This document shows, one piece after another, positions 41,075 through 54,540 of a stretch of DNA of 64,000 bases. Position 1 is the stretch's first letter. Each line of letters starts with the position of its first letter. The notes beneath the pieces are model-generated. The model saw only the letters and a list, made by a program, of their open reading frames with translations, was not told where the DNA came from and ran no database searches. The DNA is from Halictus rubicundus (lineage: Eukaryota > Arthropoda > Insecta > Hymenoptera > Halictidae): positions 558,001-622,000 of the forward strand of contig NW_027488567.1 of NCBI RefSeq assembly GCF_050948215.1, given 5' to 3'. The translations under genes and the position numbers were made by a program.

Positions 41075-43817
41075 GTCCTATCCTATCCTCTATCCTATCC
41101 TATCCTCTATCCTATCCTATCCTCTATACTATCCTATCCTCTGTCCTATCCTATCCTCTATCCTATCCTATCCTCTATCCTATCCTATCCTCTATCCTAT
41201 CCTATCTTCTATCCTATCCTCTATCCTATCCTATCCTCTATCCTATCCTATCCTGTATCCTATCCTATCCTCTATACTATCCTATCCACTATCCTATCCG
41301 ATCTTCTATCCTATCCTATCCTCTATCCTATCCTATCCTCTGTCCTATCCTATCCTCTATCCTATCCTATCCTCTATCCTATCCTATCCTCTATCCTATC
41401 CTATCCTCTATCCTATCCTATCCTCTATCCTATCCTATCCTTTTTCCTATCCTATCCTCTATCCTATCCTATCCTCTATCCTATCCTATCCTCTATCCTA
41501 TCCTATCCTCCATCCTATCCCATCCTCTATCCTATCCTATCCTCTATCCTATCCTATCCTCTATCCTACCCTATCCTTTATCCTATCCTATCCTCTATCC
41601 TATCCTATCCTCTATAATATCGTATCCTGTATCCTATCTTATCCTTTGTCCTATCCTATCCTCAATCCTATCCTATCCTCTATCCTATCGCATCCTCTAT
41701 CCTATCCAATCCTCTATCCTATCCTATCCTCTATCCTATCCTATCCTCTATCCTATCCTATCCTCTATCCTATCCTATCCTCTATAATATCGTATCCTCT
41801 ATAATATCGTATCCTGTGTCCTATCCTGTCCTCTTCCCTATCCTATCCTCAATCCAATCCTATCCTCTATCCTATCCTATCTTCTTTCCTATCCAATCCT
41901 CTATCCTATCCTATCCTCTATCCTATCCTATCCTCTATCCTATCCTATCCTCTATCCTATCCTATCCTGTATCCTATCCTATCCTCTATCCTATCCTATC
42001 CTCTATCCTATCCGATCCTCTATCCTATCCTATCCTCTATCCTATCCTATCCTCTATCCTATCCTATCCTATATCCTATCCTATCCTCTATCCTATCCTC
42101 TATCCTATCCTCTATCCTATCCTATCCTCCATAATATCGTATCCTCTATAATATCGTATCCTGTATCCTATCCTGTCCTCTTTCCTATCCTATCCTCAAT
42201 CCAATCCTATCCTCTATCCTATCGTATCCTCTATCCTATCCTATCTTCTTTCCTATCGTATCCTCTATCCTATCCTATCCTCTATCCTATCCTATCCTCT
42301 ATCCTATCCTATCCTCTATCCTATCCTATCCTGTATCCTATCCTATCCTCTATCCTATCCTATCCTCTATCCTATCCGATCCTCTATCCTATCCTATCCT
42401 CTATCCTATCCTATTCTCTATCCTATCCTATCCTATATCCTATCCTATCCTCTATCCTATCCTCTATCCTATCCTCTATCCTATCCTATCCTCCATAATA
42501 TCGTATCCTCTATAATATCGTATCCTGTATCCTATCCTGTCCTCTTTCCTATCCTATACTATATCCTATCATATCCTCTATCCTATCCTATCCTCTATCC
42601 TATCCTATCCTCTATAATATCCTATCGTCTATCCCATCCTATCCTCTATCCTATCCAATCCTCTATCCTATCCTATCCTCTATCGTCTCCTATCCTCTAC
42701 GCTATCCAATCCCCTATGTTATCCTCTATCCTATCCTATCCTCTATAATATCCTATCCTGTATACTATCCTATCCTCTGTCCTATCCTATCCTCTATCCT
42801 ATCCTATCCTCTATAATATCCTATCCTGTATACTATCCTATCCTCTGTCCTATCCTATCCTCTATCCTATCCTATCCTCTATCCTATCCTATCCTCTATA
42901 CTATCCTATCCTCTGTCCTATCCTATCCTCTATCCTACCCTATCCTCTATCCTATCCTATCCTCTATCCTATCCTATCTTCTATCCTATCCTCTATCCTA
43001 TCCTATCCTCTATCCTATCCTATCCTGTATCCTATCCTATCCTCTATACTATCCTATCCACTATCCTATCCGATCTTCTATCCTATCCTATCCTCTATCC
43101 TATCCTATCCTCTGTCCTATCCTATCCTCTATCCTATCCTATCCTCTACCCTATCCTATCCTCTATCCTATCCTATCCTCTATCCTATCCTATCCTCTAT
43201 CCTATCCTATCCTTTTTCCTATCCTATCCTCTATCCTATCCTATCCTCTATCCTATCCTATCCTCTATCCTATCCTATCCTCCATCCTATCCCATCCTCT
43301 ATCCTATCCTATCCTCTATCCTATCCTATCCTCTATCCTACCCTATCCTTTATCCTATCCTATCCTCTATCCTATCCTATCCTCTATAATATCGTATCCT
43401 GTATCCTATCTTATCCTTAGTCCTATCCTATCCTCAATCCTATCCTATCCTCTATCCTATCGCATCCTCTATCCTATCCAATCCTCTATCCTATCCTATC
43501 CTCTATCCTATCCTATCCTCTATCCTATCCTATCCTCTATCCTATCCTATCCTCTATAATATCGTATCCTCTATCCTATCCTATCTTCTTTCCTATCCAA
43601 TCCTCTATCCTATCCTATCCTCTATCCTATCCTATCCTCTATCCTATCCTATCCTGTATCCTACCCTATCCTCTATCCTATCCTATCCTCTATCCTATCC
43701 GATCCTCTATCCTATCCTATCCTCTATCCTATCCTATCCTCTATCCTATCCTATCCTATATCCTATCCTATCCTCTATCCTATCCTCTATCCTATCCTCT
43801 ATCCTATCCTATCCTCC

Positions 43818-44501
43818 ATAATATCGTATCCTCTATAATATCGTATCCTGTATCCTATCCTGTCCTCTTTCCTATCCTATACTATATCCTATCATATCCT
43901 CTATCCCATCCTATCCTCTATCCTATCCAATCCTCTATCCTATCCTATCCTCTATCGTCTCCTATCCTCTACGATATCCAATCCCCTATGTTATCCTCTA
44001 TCCTATCCTATCCTCTATCCTATCCTATCCTCTATCCTATCCGATCCTCTATCCTATCCTATCCTCTATCCTATCCTATTCTCTATCCTATCCTATCCTA
44101 TATCCTATCCTATCCTCTATCCTATCCTCTATCCTATCCTCTATCCTATCCTATCCTCCATAATATCGTATCCTCTATAATATCGTATCCTGTATCCTAT
44201 CCTGTCCTCTTTCCTATCCTATACTATATCCTATCATATCCTCTATCCCATCCTATCCTCTATCCTATCCAATCCTCTATCCTATCCTATCCTCTATCGT
44301 CTCCTATCCTCTACGATATCCAATCCCCTATGTTATCCTCTATCCTATCCTATCCTCTATCCTATCCTATCCTCTATCCTATCCGATCCTCTATCCTATC
44401 CTATCCTCTATCCTATCCTATTCTCTATCCTATCCTATCCTATATCCTATCCTATCCTCTATCCTATCCTCTATCCTATCCTCTATCCTATCCTATCCTC
44501 T
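43818..44501. repeat. 342-bp doublet, occurrence 3
   Basis: Unit starts are at 43818 and 44160, with core ATGs at 43988 and 44330. The TATCCGCTATCC variant is absent, as in the first occurrence. The doublet opens the longest stop-free stretch of the window (43988-45838). Confidence 0.88.
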
Positions 44502-46266
44502 GTCCTATCCTATCCTCTATCCTATCCTATCCTCTATCCTATCCTATCCTCTATACTATCCTATCCTCTGTCCTATCCTATCCTCTATCCTATCCTATCC
44601 TCTATCCTATCCTATCCTCTATCCTATCCTATCTTCTATCCTATCCTCTATCCTATCCTATCCTCTATCCTATCCTATCCTGTATCCTATCCTATCCTCT
44701 ATACTATCCTATCCACTATCCTATCCGATCTTCTATCCTATCCTATCCTCTATCCTATCCTATCCTCTGTCCTATCCTATCCTCTATCCTATCCTATCCT
44801 CTATCCTATCCTATCCTCTATCCTATCCTATCCTCTATCCTATCCTATCCTCTATCCTATCCTATCCTTTTTCCTATCCTATCCTCTATCCTATCCTATC
44901 CTCTATCCTATCCTATCCTCTATCCTATCCTATCCTCCATCCTATCCCATCCTCTATCCTATCCTATCCTCTATCCTATCCTATCCTCTATCCTACCCTA
45001 TCCTTTATCCTATCCTATCCTCTATCCTATCCTATCCTCTATAATATCGTATCCTGTATCCTATCTTATCCTTTGTCCTATCCTATCCTCAATCCTATCC
45101 TATCCTCTATCCTATCCTATCCTCTATCGTCTCCTATCCTCTACGCTATCCAATCCCCTATGTTATCCTCTATCCTATCCTATCCTCTATAATATCCTAT
45201 CCTGTATACTATCCTATCCTCTGTCCTATCCTATCCTCTATCCTATCCTATCCTCTATAATATCCTATCCTGTATACTATCCTATCCTCTGTCCTATCCT
45301 ATCCTCTATCCTATCCTATCCTCTATCCTATCCTATCCTCTATACTATCCTATCCTCTGTCCTATCCTATCCTCTATCCTACCCTATCCTCTATCCTATC
45401 CTATCCTCTATCCTATCCTATCTTCTATCCTATCCTCTATCCTATCCTATCCTCTATCCTATCCTATCCTGTATCCTATCCTATCCTCTATACTATCCTA
45501 TCCACTATCCTATCCGATCTTCTATCCTATCCTATCCTCTATCCTATCCTATCCTCTGTCCTATCCTATCCTCTATCCTATCCTATCCTCTACCCTATCC
45601 TATCCTCTATCCTATCCTATCCTCTATCCTATCCTATCCTCTATCCTATCCTATCCTTTTTCCTATCCTATCCTCTATCCTATCCTATCCTCTATCCTAT
45701 CCTATCCTCTATCCTATCCTATCCTCCATCCTATCCCATCCTCTATCCTATCCTATCCTCTATCCTATCCTATCCTATCCTCTATCCTACCCTATCCTTT
45801 ATCCTATCCTATCCTCTATCCTATCCTATCCTCTATAATATCGTATCCTGTATCCTATCTTATCCTTAGTCCTATCCTATCCTCAATCCTATCCTATCCT
45901 CTATCCTATCGCATCCTCTATCCTATCCAATCCTCTATCCTATCCTATCCTCTATCCTATCCTATCCTCTATCCTATCCTATCCTCTATCCTATCCTATC
46001 CTCTATAATATCGTATCCTCTATCCTATCCTATCTTCTTTCCTATCCAATCCTCTATCCTATCCTATCCTCTATCCTATCCTATCCTCTATCCTATCCTA
46101 TCCTGTATCCTACCCTATCCTCTATCCTATCCTATCCTCTATCCTATCCGATCCTCTATCCTATCCTATCCTCTATCCTATCCTATCCTCTATCCTATCC
46201 TATCCTATATCCTATCCTATCCTCTATCCTATCCTCTATCCTATCCTCTATCCTATCCTATCCTCC

Positions 46267-46950
46267 ATAATATCGTATCCTCTATAATATCGTATCCTGT
46301 ATCCTATCCTGTCCTCTTTCCTATCCTATACTATATCCTATCATATCCTCTATCCCATCCTATCCTCTATCCTATCCAATCCTCTATCCTATCCTATCCT
46401 CTATCGTCTCCTATCCTCTACGATATCCAATCCCCTATGTTATCCTCTATCCTATCCTATCCTCTATCCTATCCTATCCTCTATCCTATCCGATCCTCTA
46501 TCCTATCCTATCCTCTATCCTATCCTATTCTCTATCCTATCCTATCCTATATCCTATCCTATCCTCTATCCTATCCTCTATCCTATCCTCTATCCTATCC
46601 TATCCTCCATAATATCGTATCCTCTATAATATCGTATCCTGTATCCTATCCTGTCCTCTTTCCTATCCTATACTATATCCTATCATATCCTCTATCCCAT
46701 CCTATCCTCTATCCTATCCAATCCTCTATCCTATCCTATCCTCTATCGTCTCCTATCCTCTACGATATCCAATCCCCTATGTTATCCTCTATCCTATCCT
46801 ATCCTCTATCCTATCCTATCCTCTATCCTATCCGATCCTCTATCCTATCCTATCCGCTATCCTATCCTATTCTCTATCCTATCCTATCCTATATCCTATC
46901 CTATCCTCTATCCTATCCTCTATCCTATCCTCTATCCTATCCTATCCTCT
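46267..46950. repeat. 342-bp doublet, occurrence 4
   Basis: Unit starts are at 46267 and 46609, with core ATGs at 46437 and 46779. The second unit has TATCCGCTATCC near 46855. A further partial copy of that variant segment follows near 47.18 kb. Confidence 0.88.
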
Positions 46951-47821
46951 GTCCTATCCTATCCTCTATCCTATCCTATCCTCTATCCTATCCTATCCTC
47001 TATACTATCCTATCCTCTGTCCTATCCTATCCTCTATCCTATCCTATCCTCTATCCTATCCTATCCTCTATCCTATCCTATCTTCTATCCTATCCTCTAT
47101 CCTATCCTATCCTCTATCCTATCCTATCCTGTATCCTATCCTATCCTCTATCCTATCCGATCCTCTATCCTATCCTATCCGCTATCCTATCCTATTCTCT
47201 ATCCTATCCTATCCTATATCCTATCCTATCCTCTATCCTATCCTCTATCCTATCCTCTATCCTATCCTATCCTCTGTCCTATCCTATCCTCTATCCTATC
47301 CTATCCTCTATCCTATCCTATCCTCTATACTATCCTATCCTCTGTCCTATCCTATCCTCTATCCTATCCTATCCTCTATCCTATCCTATCCTCTATCCTA
47401 TCCTATCTTCTATCCTATCCTCTATCCTATCCTATCCTCTATCCTATCCTATCCTGTATCCTATCCTATCCTCTATACTATCCTATCCACTATCCTATCC
47501 GATCTTCTATCCTATCCTATCCTCTATCCTATCCTATCCTCTGTCCTATCCTATCCTCTATCCTATCCTATCCTCTATCCTATCCTATCCTCTATCCTAT
47601 CCTATCCTCTATCCTATCCTATCCTCTATCCTATCCTATCCTCTATCCTATCCTATCCTGTATAATACCCTATCCTCTATCCTATCCTATCCTCTATCCT
47701 ATCCGATCCTCTATCCTATCCTATCCTCTATCCTATCCTATCCTCTATCCTATCCTATCCTATATCCTATCCTATCCTCTATCCTATCCTCTATCCTATC
47801 CTCTATCCTATCCTATCCTCC

Positions 47822-48505
47822 ATAATATCGTATCCTCTATAATATCGTATCCTGTATCCTATCCTGTCCTCTTTCCTATCCTATACTATATCCTATCATA
47901 TCCTCTATCCCATCCTATCCTCTATCCTATCCAATCCTCTATCCTATCCTATCCTCTATCGTCTCCTATCCTCTACGATATCCAATCCCCTATGTTATCC
48001 TCTATCCTATCCTATCCTCTATCCTATCCTATCCTCTATCCTATCCGATCCTCTATCCTATCCTATCCTCTATCCTATCCTATTCTCTATCCTATCCTAT
48101 CCTATATCCTATCCTATCCTCTATCCTATCCTCTATCCTATCCTCTATCCTATCCTATCCTCCATAATATCGTATCCTCTATAATATCGTATCCTGTATC
48201 CTATCCTGTCCTCTTTCCTATCCTATACTATATCCTATCATATCCTCTATCCCATCCTATCCTCTATCCTATCCAATCCTCTATCCTATCCTATCCTCTA
48301 TCGTCTCCTATCCTCTACGATATCCAATCCCCTATGTTATCCTCTATCCTATCCTATCCTCTATCCTATCCTATCCTCTATCCTATCCGATCCTCTATCC
48401 TATCCTATCCGCTATCCTATCCTATTCTCTATCCTATCCTATCCTATATCCTATCCTATCCTCTATCCTATCCTCTATCCTATCCTCTATCCTATCCTAT
48501 CCTCT
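47822..48505. repeat. 342-bp doublet, occurrence 5
   Basis: Unit starts are at 47822 and 48164, with core ATGs at 47992 and 48334. The second unit has TATCCGCTATCC near 48409. The doublet is the copy of occurrence 2 within the 7431-bp duplication. Confidence 0.88.
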
Positions 48506-50400
48506 GTCCTATCCTATCCTCTATCCTATCCTATCCTCTATCCTATCCTATCCTCTATACTATCCTATCCTCTGTCCTATCCTATCCTCTATCCTATCCT
48601 ATCCTCTATCCTATCCTATCCTCTATCCTATCCTATCTTCTATCCTATCCTCTATCCTATCCTATCCTCTATCCTATCCTATCCTGTATCCTATCCTATC
48701 CTCTATACTATCCTATCCACTATCCTATCCGATCTTCTATCCTATCCTATCCTCTATCCTATCCTATCCTCTGTCCTATCCTATCCTCTATCCTATCCTA
48801 TCCTCTATCCTATCCTATCCTCTATCCTATCCTATCCTCTATCCTATCCTATCCTCTATCCTATCCTATCCTTTTTCCTATCCTATCCTCTATCCTATCC
48901 TATCCTCTATCCTATCCTATCCTCTATCCTATCCTATCCTCCATCCTATCCCATCCTCTATCCTATCCTATCCTCTATCCTATCCTATCCTCTATCCTAC
49001 CCTATCCTTTATCCTATCCTATCCTCTATCCTATCCTATCCTCTATAATATCGTATCCTGTATCCTATCTTATCCTTTGTCCTATCCTATCCTCAATCCT
49101 ATCCTATCCTCTATCCTATCGCATCCTCTATCCTATCCAATCCTCTATCCTATCCTATCCTCTATCCTATCCTATCCTCTATCCTATCCTATCCTCTATC
49201 CTATCCTATCCTCTATAATATCGTATCCTCTATAATATCGTATCCTGTGTCCTATCCTGTCCTCTTTCCTATCCTATCCTCAATCCAATCCTATCCTCTA
49301 TCCTATCCTATCTTCTTTCCTATCCAATCCTCTATCCTATCCTATCCTCTATCCTATCCTATCCTCTATCCTATCCTATCCTCTATCCTATCCTATCCTG
49401 TATCCTATCCTATCCTCTATCCTATCCTATCCTCTATCCTATCCGATCCTCTATCCTATCCTATCCTCTATCCTATCCTATCCTCTATCCTATCCTATCC
49501 TATATCCTATCCTATCCTCTATCCTATCCTCTATCCTATCCTCTATCCTATCCTATCCTCCATAATATCGTATCCTCTATAATATCGTATCCTGTATCCT
49601 ATCCTGTCCTCTTTCCTATCCTATACTATATCCTATCATATCCTCTATCCCATCCTATCCTCTATCCTATCCAATCCTCTATCCTATCCTATCCTCTATC
49701 GTCTCCTATCCTCTACGATATCCAATCCCCTATGTTATCCTCTATCCTATCCTATCCTCTATCCTATCCTATCCTCTGTCCTATCCTATCCTCTATCCTA
49801 TCCTATCCTCTATCCTATCCTATCCTCTATCCTATCCTATCCTCCATCCTATCCTATCCTCTATCCTATCCTATCCTTTATCCTATCCTATCCTCTATCC
49901 TATCCTATCCTCTATAATATCGTATCCTGTATCCTATCGCATCCTCTATCCTATACAATCCTCTATTCTATCCTATCCTCTATCCTGTCCTATCCTCTAT
50001 CCTATCCAATCCTCTACCGTCTCCTATCCTGTATCCGATCCAATCCCCTATCCTCTATCCTATCCTATTATCTATCCTATCCTCTATCGTATCGTATCCT
50101 CTATCCTATCCTATCCTCTATCTTCTCCTATCCTCGATCCTATCCTATCCTCAACCCTATCCTATCCTCAATTCTATCGTATACTCCATCCTATCCTATC
50201 CGCTATCCTATCCTATCCTCTATCCTATAATATCCTCTATCCTATCCAATACTCTATCCTATCCTCTATCCTATCCTCTATCGTATCCTATCCTCTATCC
50301 TATCCTATCCTCTATCCTATCCTATCCTCCATCCTATCCCATCCTCTATCCTATCCTATCCTCTATCCTATCCTATCCACCATCCTATCCTATCCTCTAT

Positions 50401-52310
50401 CCTATCCTATCCTCTATCCTATCCAATCCTATATCCTATCCTCTATCCTATCCTATCCTCCATCCTATCCTATCCTCTATCCTATAATATCATCTATCCT
50501 ATCCTATCCTCTATCCTATCCTATCCTCTATCGTCTCCTATCCTCTATGCTATCCAATCCCCTATGTTATCCTCTATCCTATCCTATCCTCTATAATATC
50601 CTATCCTCTATCCTATCCTATCCTCTGTCCTATAATATCCTCTATCCTATCCTATCCTCTATCCTATCCTATCCTCTATCCTATCCTATCCTCTATCTTG
50701 TCCTATCCTCCATCCTATTATATCCTCTATCCTATAACATCATCTATCCTATCCTATCCTCTATCCTATCCTATCCTCTATCCTATCCTATCCTCTATCC
50801 TATCCTATCCTCTATCCTATCCTCTATCCTATCCTCTATCCTATCCTCTATCCTATCCTATCCTCTATCCTATCCTATCCTGTATCCTATCGTATCCTCT
50901 ATACTATCCTATCCTCTATCCTATCCGATCTTCTATCCTATCCTATCCTCTATCCTATCCTATCCTCTGTCCTATCCTATCCTCTATCCTATCCTATCCT
51001 CTATCCTATCCTATCCTCTACCCTATCCTCTATCCTATCCTCTATCCTATCCTATCCTCCATAATATCGTATCCTCTATAATATCGTATCCTGTATCCTA
51101 TCCTGTCCTCTTTCCTATCCTATACTATATCCTATCATATCCTCTATCCCATCCTATCCTCTATCCTATCCAATCCTCTATCCTATCCTATCCTCTATCG
51201 TCTCCTATCCTCTACGATATCCAATCCCCTATGTTATCCTCTATCCTATCCTATCCTCTATCCTATCCTATCCTCTATCCTATCCGATCCTCTATCCTAT
51301 CCTATCCTCTATCCTATCCTATTCTCTATCCTATCCTATCCTATATCCTATCCTATCCTCTATCCTATCCTCTATCCTATCCTCTATCCTATCCTGTCCT
51401 CCATAATATCGTATCCTCTATAATATCGTATCCTGTATCCTATCCTGTCCTCTTTCCTATCCTATACTATATCCTATCATATCCTCTATCCCATCCTATC
51501 CTCTATCCTATCCAATCCTCTATCCTATCCTATCCTCTATCGTCTCCTATCCTCTACGATATCCAATCCCCTATGTTATCCTCTATCCTATCCTATCCTC
51601 TATCCTATCCTATCCTCTATCCTATCCGATCCTCTATCCTATCCTATCCCCTATCCTATCCTATTCTCTATCCTATCCTATCCTATATCCTATCCTATCC
51701 TCTATCCTATCCTCTATCCTATCCTCTATCCTATCCTATCCTCCATAATATCCTATCCTCTATAATATCCTATCGTCTATCCCATCCTATCCTCTATCCT
51801 ATCCAATCCTCTATCCTATCCTATCCTCTATCGTCTCCTATCCTCTACGCTATCCAATCCCCTATGTTATCCTCTATCCTATCCTATCCTCTATAATATC
51901 CTATCCTGTATACTATCCCATCCTCTGTCCTATCCTATCCTCTATCCTATCCTATCCTCTATCCTATCCTATCCTCTATACTATCCTATCCTCTGTCCTA
52001 TCCTATCCTCTATCCTATCCTATCCTCTATCCTATCCTATCCTCTATCCTATCCTATCTTCTATCCTATCCTCTACCCTATCCTATCCTCTATCCTATCC
52101 TATCCTGTATCCTATCCTATCCTCTATACTATCCTATCCACTATCCTATCCGATCTTCTATCCTATCCTATCCTCTATCCTATCCTATCCTCTGTCCTAT
52201 CCTATCCTCTATCCTATCCTATCCTCTATCCTATCCTATCCTCTATCCTATCCTATCCTCTATCCTATCCTATCCTCTATCCTATCCTATCCTTTTTCCT
52301 ATCCTATCCT
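50401..52310. repeat. Region IV mosaic block, first copy of the 4631-bp duplication
   Basis: The block runs through CCAATCCTATATCC, CTATGCTATCC (core ATG 50547), TCTTGTCC near 50694, a 342-bp doublet, CTACGCTATCC near 51846 and CCTTTTTCC at 52291. The same order recurs 4631 bp to the right, checked at 49921 to 54552, 50547 to 55178, 50698 to 55329 and 52291 to 56922. The duplicated stretch therefore spans about 49.9-52.31 kb and includes the class B tail of the preceding block. It joins class A-like, B and C modules in one unit. Similarity ends just after CCTTTTTCC, where this copy continues to CTACCCTATCC and class A modules. Confidence 0.82.
51061..51744. repeat. 342-bp doublet, occurrence 6
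   Basis: Unit starts are at 51061 and 51403, with core ATGs at 51231 and 51573. The first unit ends in the variant CCTGTCCTCC, and the second has TATCCCCTATCC near 51647 where other doublets have TATCCGC or plain consensus. Confidence 0.88.
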
Positions 52311-54540
52311 CTATCCTATCCTATCCTCTGTCCTACCCTATCCTCTATCCTATCCTATCCTCTATCCTCTCCTATCCTCAATCCTATCCTATCCTCTATC
52401 CGATCCTATCCTCTATCCTATCCAATCCTATATCCTATCCTCTATCCTATCCTCTATCCTATCCTATCCTCCATCCTATCCTATCCTCTATCCTATAATA
52501 TCATCTATCCTATCCTATCCTCTATCGTCTCCTATCCTCTATGCTATCCAATCCCCTATGTTATCCTCTATCCTATCCTATCCTCTATAATATCCTTTCC
52601 TCTATCCTATCCTCTCCTCTGTCCTGTCCTATCCTCTATCCTATCCTATCCTCTATCCTATCCTATCCTCTATCCTATCCTATCCTCTATCCTTTGGTAT
52701 CCTCTATCCTATCCAATCCTCTATCCTATCCTATCCTCTATCCTATCCTATCCTCTATCCTATCCTATCCTATCCTCTATCCTATCCTATCCTCAATTCT
52801 TTCCTATGCTCTATCATCTGCTTTATCCTCTCCTATCCTCAATCCTATCCTATCTTCTATCCGATCCTATCCTCTATCCTATCCAATCCTATATCCTATC
52901 CTCTATCCTATCATATCATCTATCCTATCCTATCCTCTATCGTCTCCTATCCTCTATGCTATCCAATCCCCTATGTTATCCTCTATCCTATCCAATCCTC
53001 TACCGTCTCCTATCCTGTATCCGATCCAATCCCCTATCCTCTATCCTATCCTATTCTCTATCCTATCCTCTATCGTATCCTATCCTCTATCTTCTCCTAT
53101 CCTCTATCCTATCCTATCCTCTATAATATCGTATCCTCTATAATATCGTATCCCGTATCCTATCCTGTCCTCTTTCCTATCCTATTCTCAATCCTATCCT
53201 ATCCTCTATCCTTTGGTGTTCTCTATCCTATCCAATCCTCTATCCTATCCTATCCTCTATCCTATCCTATCCTCTATCCTATCCTATCCTCTATTATATC
53301 CTATCCTCTATCCTATCTTATCCTCTATCCTATCCTAACCTCCATCCTATCCTATCCTCTATCCTATCCTATCCTCCATCCTATCCTATCCTCTATCCTA
53401 TAATATCATCTATCCTATCCTATTCTCTATCCTATCCTATATTCTATCCTATCCTATCTTCAATTCTTTCCTATGCTCTATCATCTGCTCTATCCTCTCC
53501 TATCCTCAATCCTATCCTATCCTCTATCCGATCCTATCCTCTATCCTATCCAATCCTATATCCTATCCTCTATCCTATCCTATCCTCCATCCTATCCTAT
53601 CCTCTATCCTATAATATCATCTATCCTATCCTATCCTCTATCCTATCCTATCCTCTATCGTCTCCTATCCTCTATGCTATCCAATCCCCTATGTTATCCT
53701 CTATCCTATCCTATCCTCTATAATATCCTATCCTCTATCCTATCCTATCCTCTGTCCTATAATATCCTCTATCCTATCCTATCCTCTATCCTATCCTATC
53801 CTCTATCTTGTCCTATCCTCCATCCTATTATATCCTCTATCCTATAACATCATCTATCCTATCCTATCCTCTATCCTATCCTATCCTCTATCCTATCCTA
53901 TCCTCTATCCTATCCTATCCTCTATCCTATCCTATCCTCTATCCTATCCTCTATCCTATCCTCTATCCTATCCTATCCTCTATCCTATCCTATCCTGTAT
54001 CCTATCGTATCCTCTATACTATCCTATCCTCTATCCTATCCGATCTTCTATCCTATCCTATCCTCTATCCTATCCTATCCTCTGTCCTATCCTATCCTCT
54101 ATCCTATCCTATCCTCTATCCTATCCTATCCTCTACCCTATCCTCTCCTCTATCCTATTCTATCCTCTATCCTATCCTATCCTTTATCCTATCCTATCCT
54201 CTATCCTATCCTATCCTCTATAATATCGTATCCTGTATCATATCGCATCCTCTATCCTATACAATCCTCTATCCTATCCTATCCTCTATCCTATCCTATC
54301 CTCTATCCTATCCAATCCTCTACCGTCTCGTATCCTGTATCCGATCCCATCCCCTATCCTCTATCCTATCCTATTATCTATCCTATCCTCTATCCTATCC
54401 TATCCTCTGTCCTATCCTATCCTCTATCCTATCCTATCCTCTATCCTATCCTATCCTCTATCCTATCCTATCCTCCATCCTATCCTATCCTCTATCCTAT
54501 CCTATCCTTTATCCTATCCTATCCTCTATCCTATCCTATC
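52311..54540. repeat. Class A/B block with the TTTGGT elements, first copy
   Basis: Class A markers return here: CTATCCGATCC near 52398, CTATGCTATCC near 52540, TTTGGTATCC near 52693, TATGCTCTATCATCTGCTT near 52806, TTTGGTGTTC at 53212, TATGCTCTATCATCTGCTC near 53473, then TCTTGTCC near 53804. 53.21-53.77 kb matches 3.48-4.04 kb at an offset of 49731 bp, confirmed at two points (3481 to 53212, 3742 to 53473). The block recurs at 58.8-60.4 kb with an offset of 6418, then 6452, then 6451 bp. Near 54.0-54.5 kb it passes into class B. Confidence 0.82.

Larger units (their letters stand above)
38481..50400. repeat. Class C region with nested 342-bp, 1.66-, 2.44- and 7.43-kb repeats
   Basis: The region is made of doublets marked by CTACGATATCC and blocks marked by CCTTTTTCC. 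Core ATG positions 38901 and 40561 are 1660 bp apart, as are CCTTTTTCC at 39779 and 41439. CTCTACCC at 43144 and 45588 are 2444 bp apart, growing to 2449 bp by 43988 and 46437 because one extra pentamer sits near 45.77 kb. 40.56-42.15 kb recurs at 47.99-49.58 kb with an exact 7431-bp offset, also seen at CCTTTTTCC 41439 and 48870; the one change I noted is CTTCCC against CTTTCC near 41833. From about 49.9 kb class B markers (TATCGCATCC, CTACCGTCTCC, CTCGATCC) take over. Confidence 0.82.

Noticed and set aside
43988..45838. 616-codon open frame on the + strand, and the other long + strand frames (for example 9346-10527, 38901-39962, 46437-47825, 50547-51896)
   Set aside because: They are a by-product of a stop-free 17-mer. 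All three frames give the same 17-residue cycle, starts fall on ATG or GTG in variant monomers and ends on TAA in AATATC variants. Overlapping frames in the same DNA are equally open, and there is no codon bias, signal, domain or promoter context.
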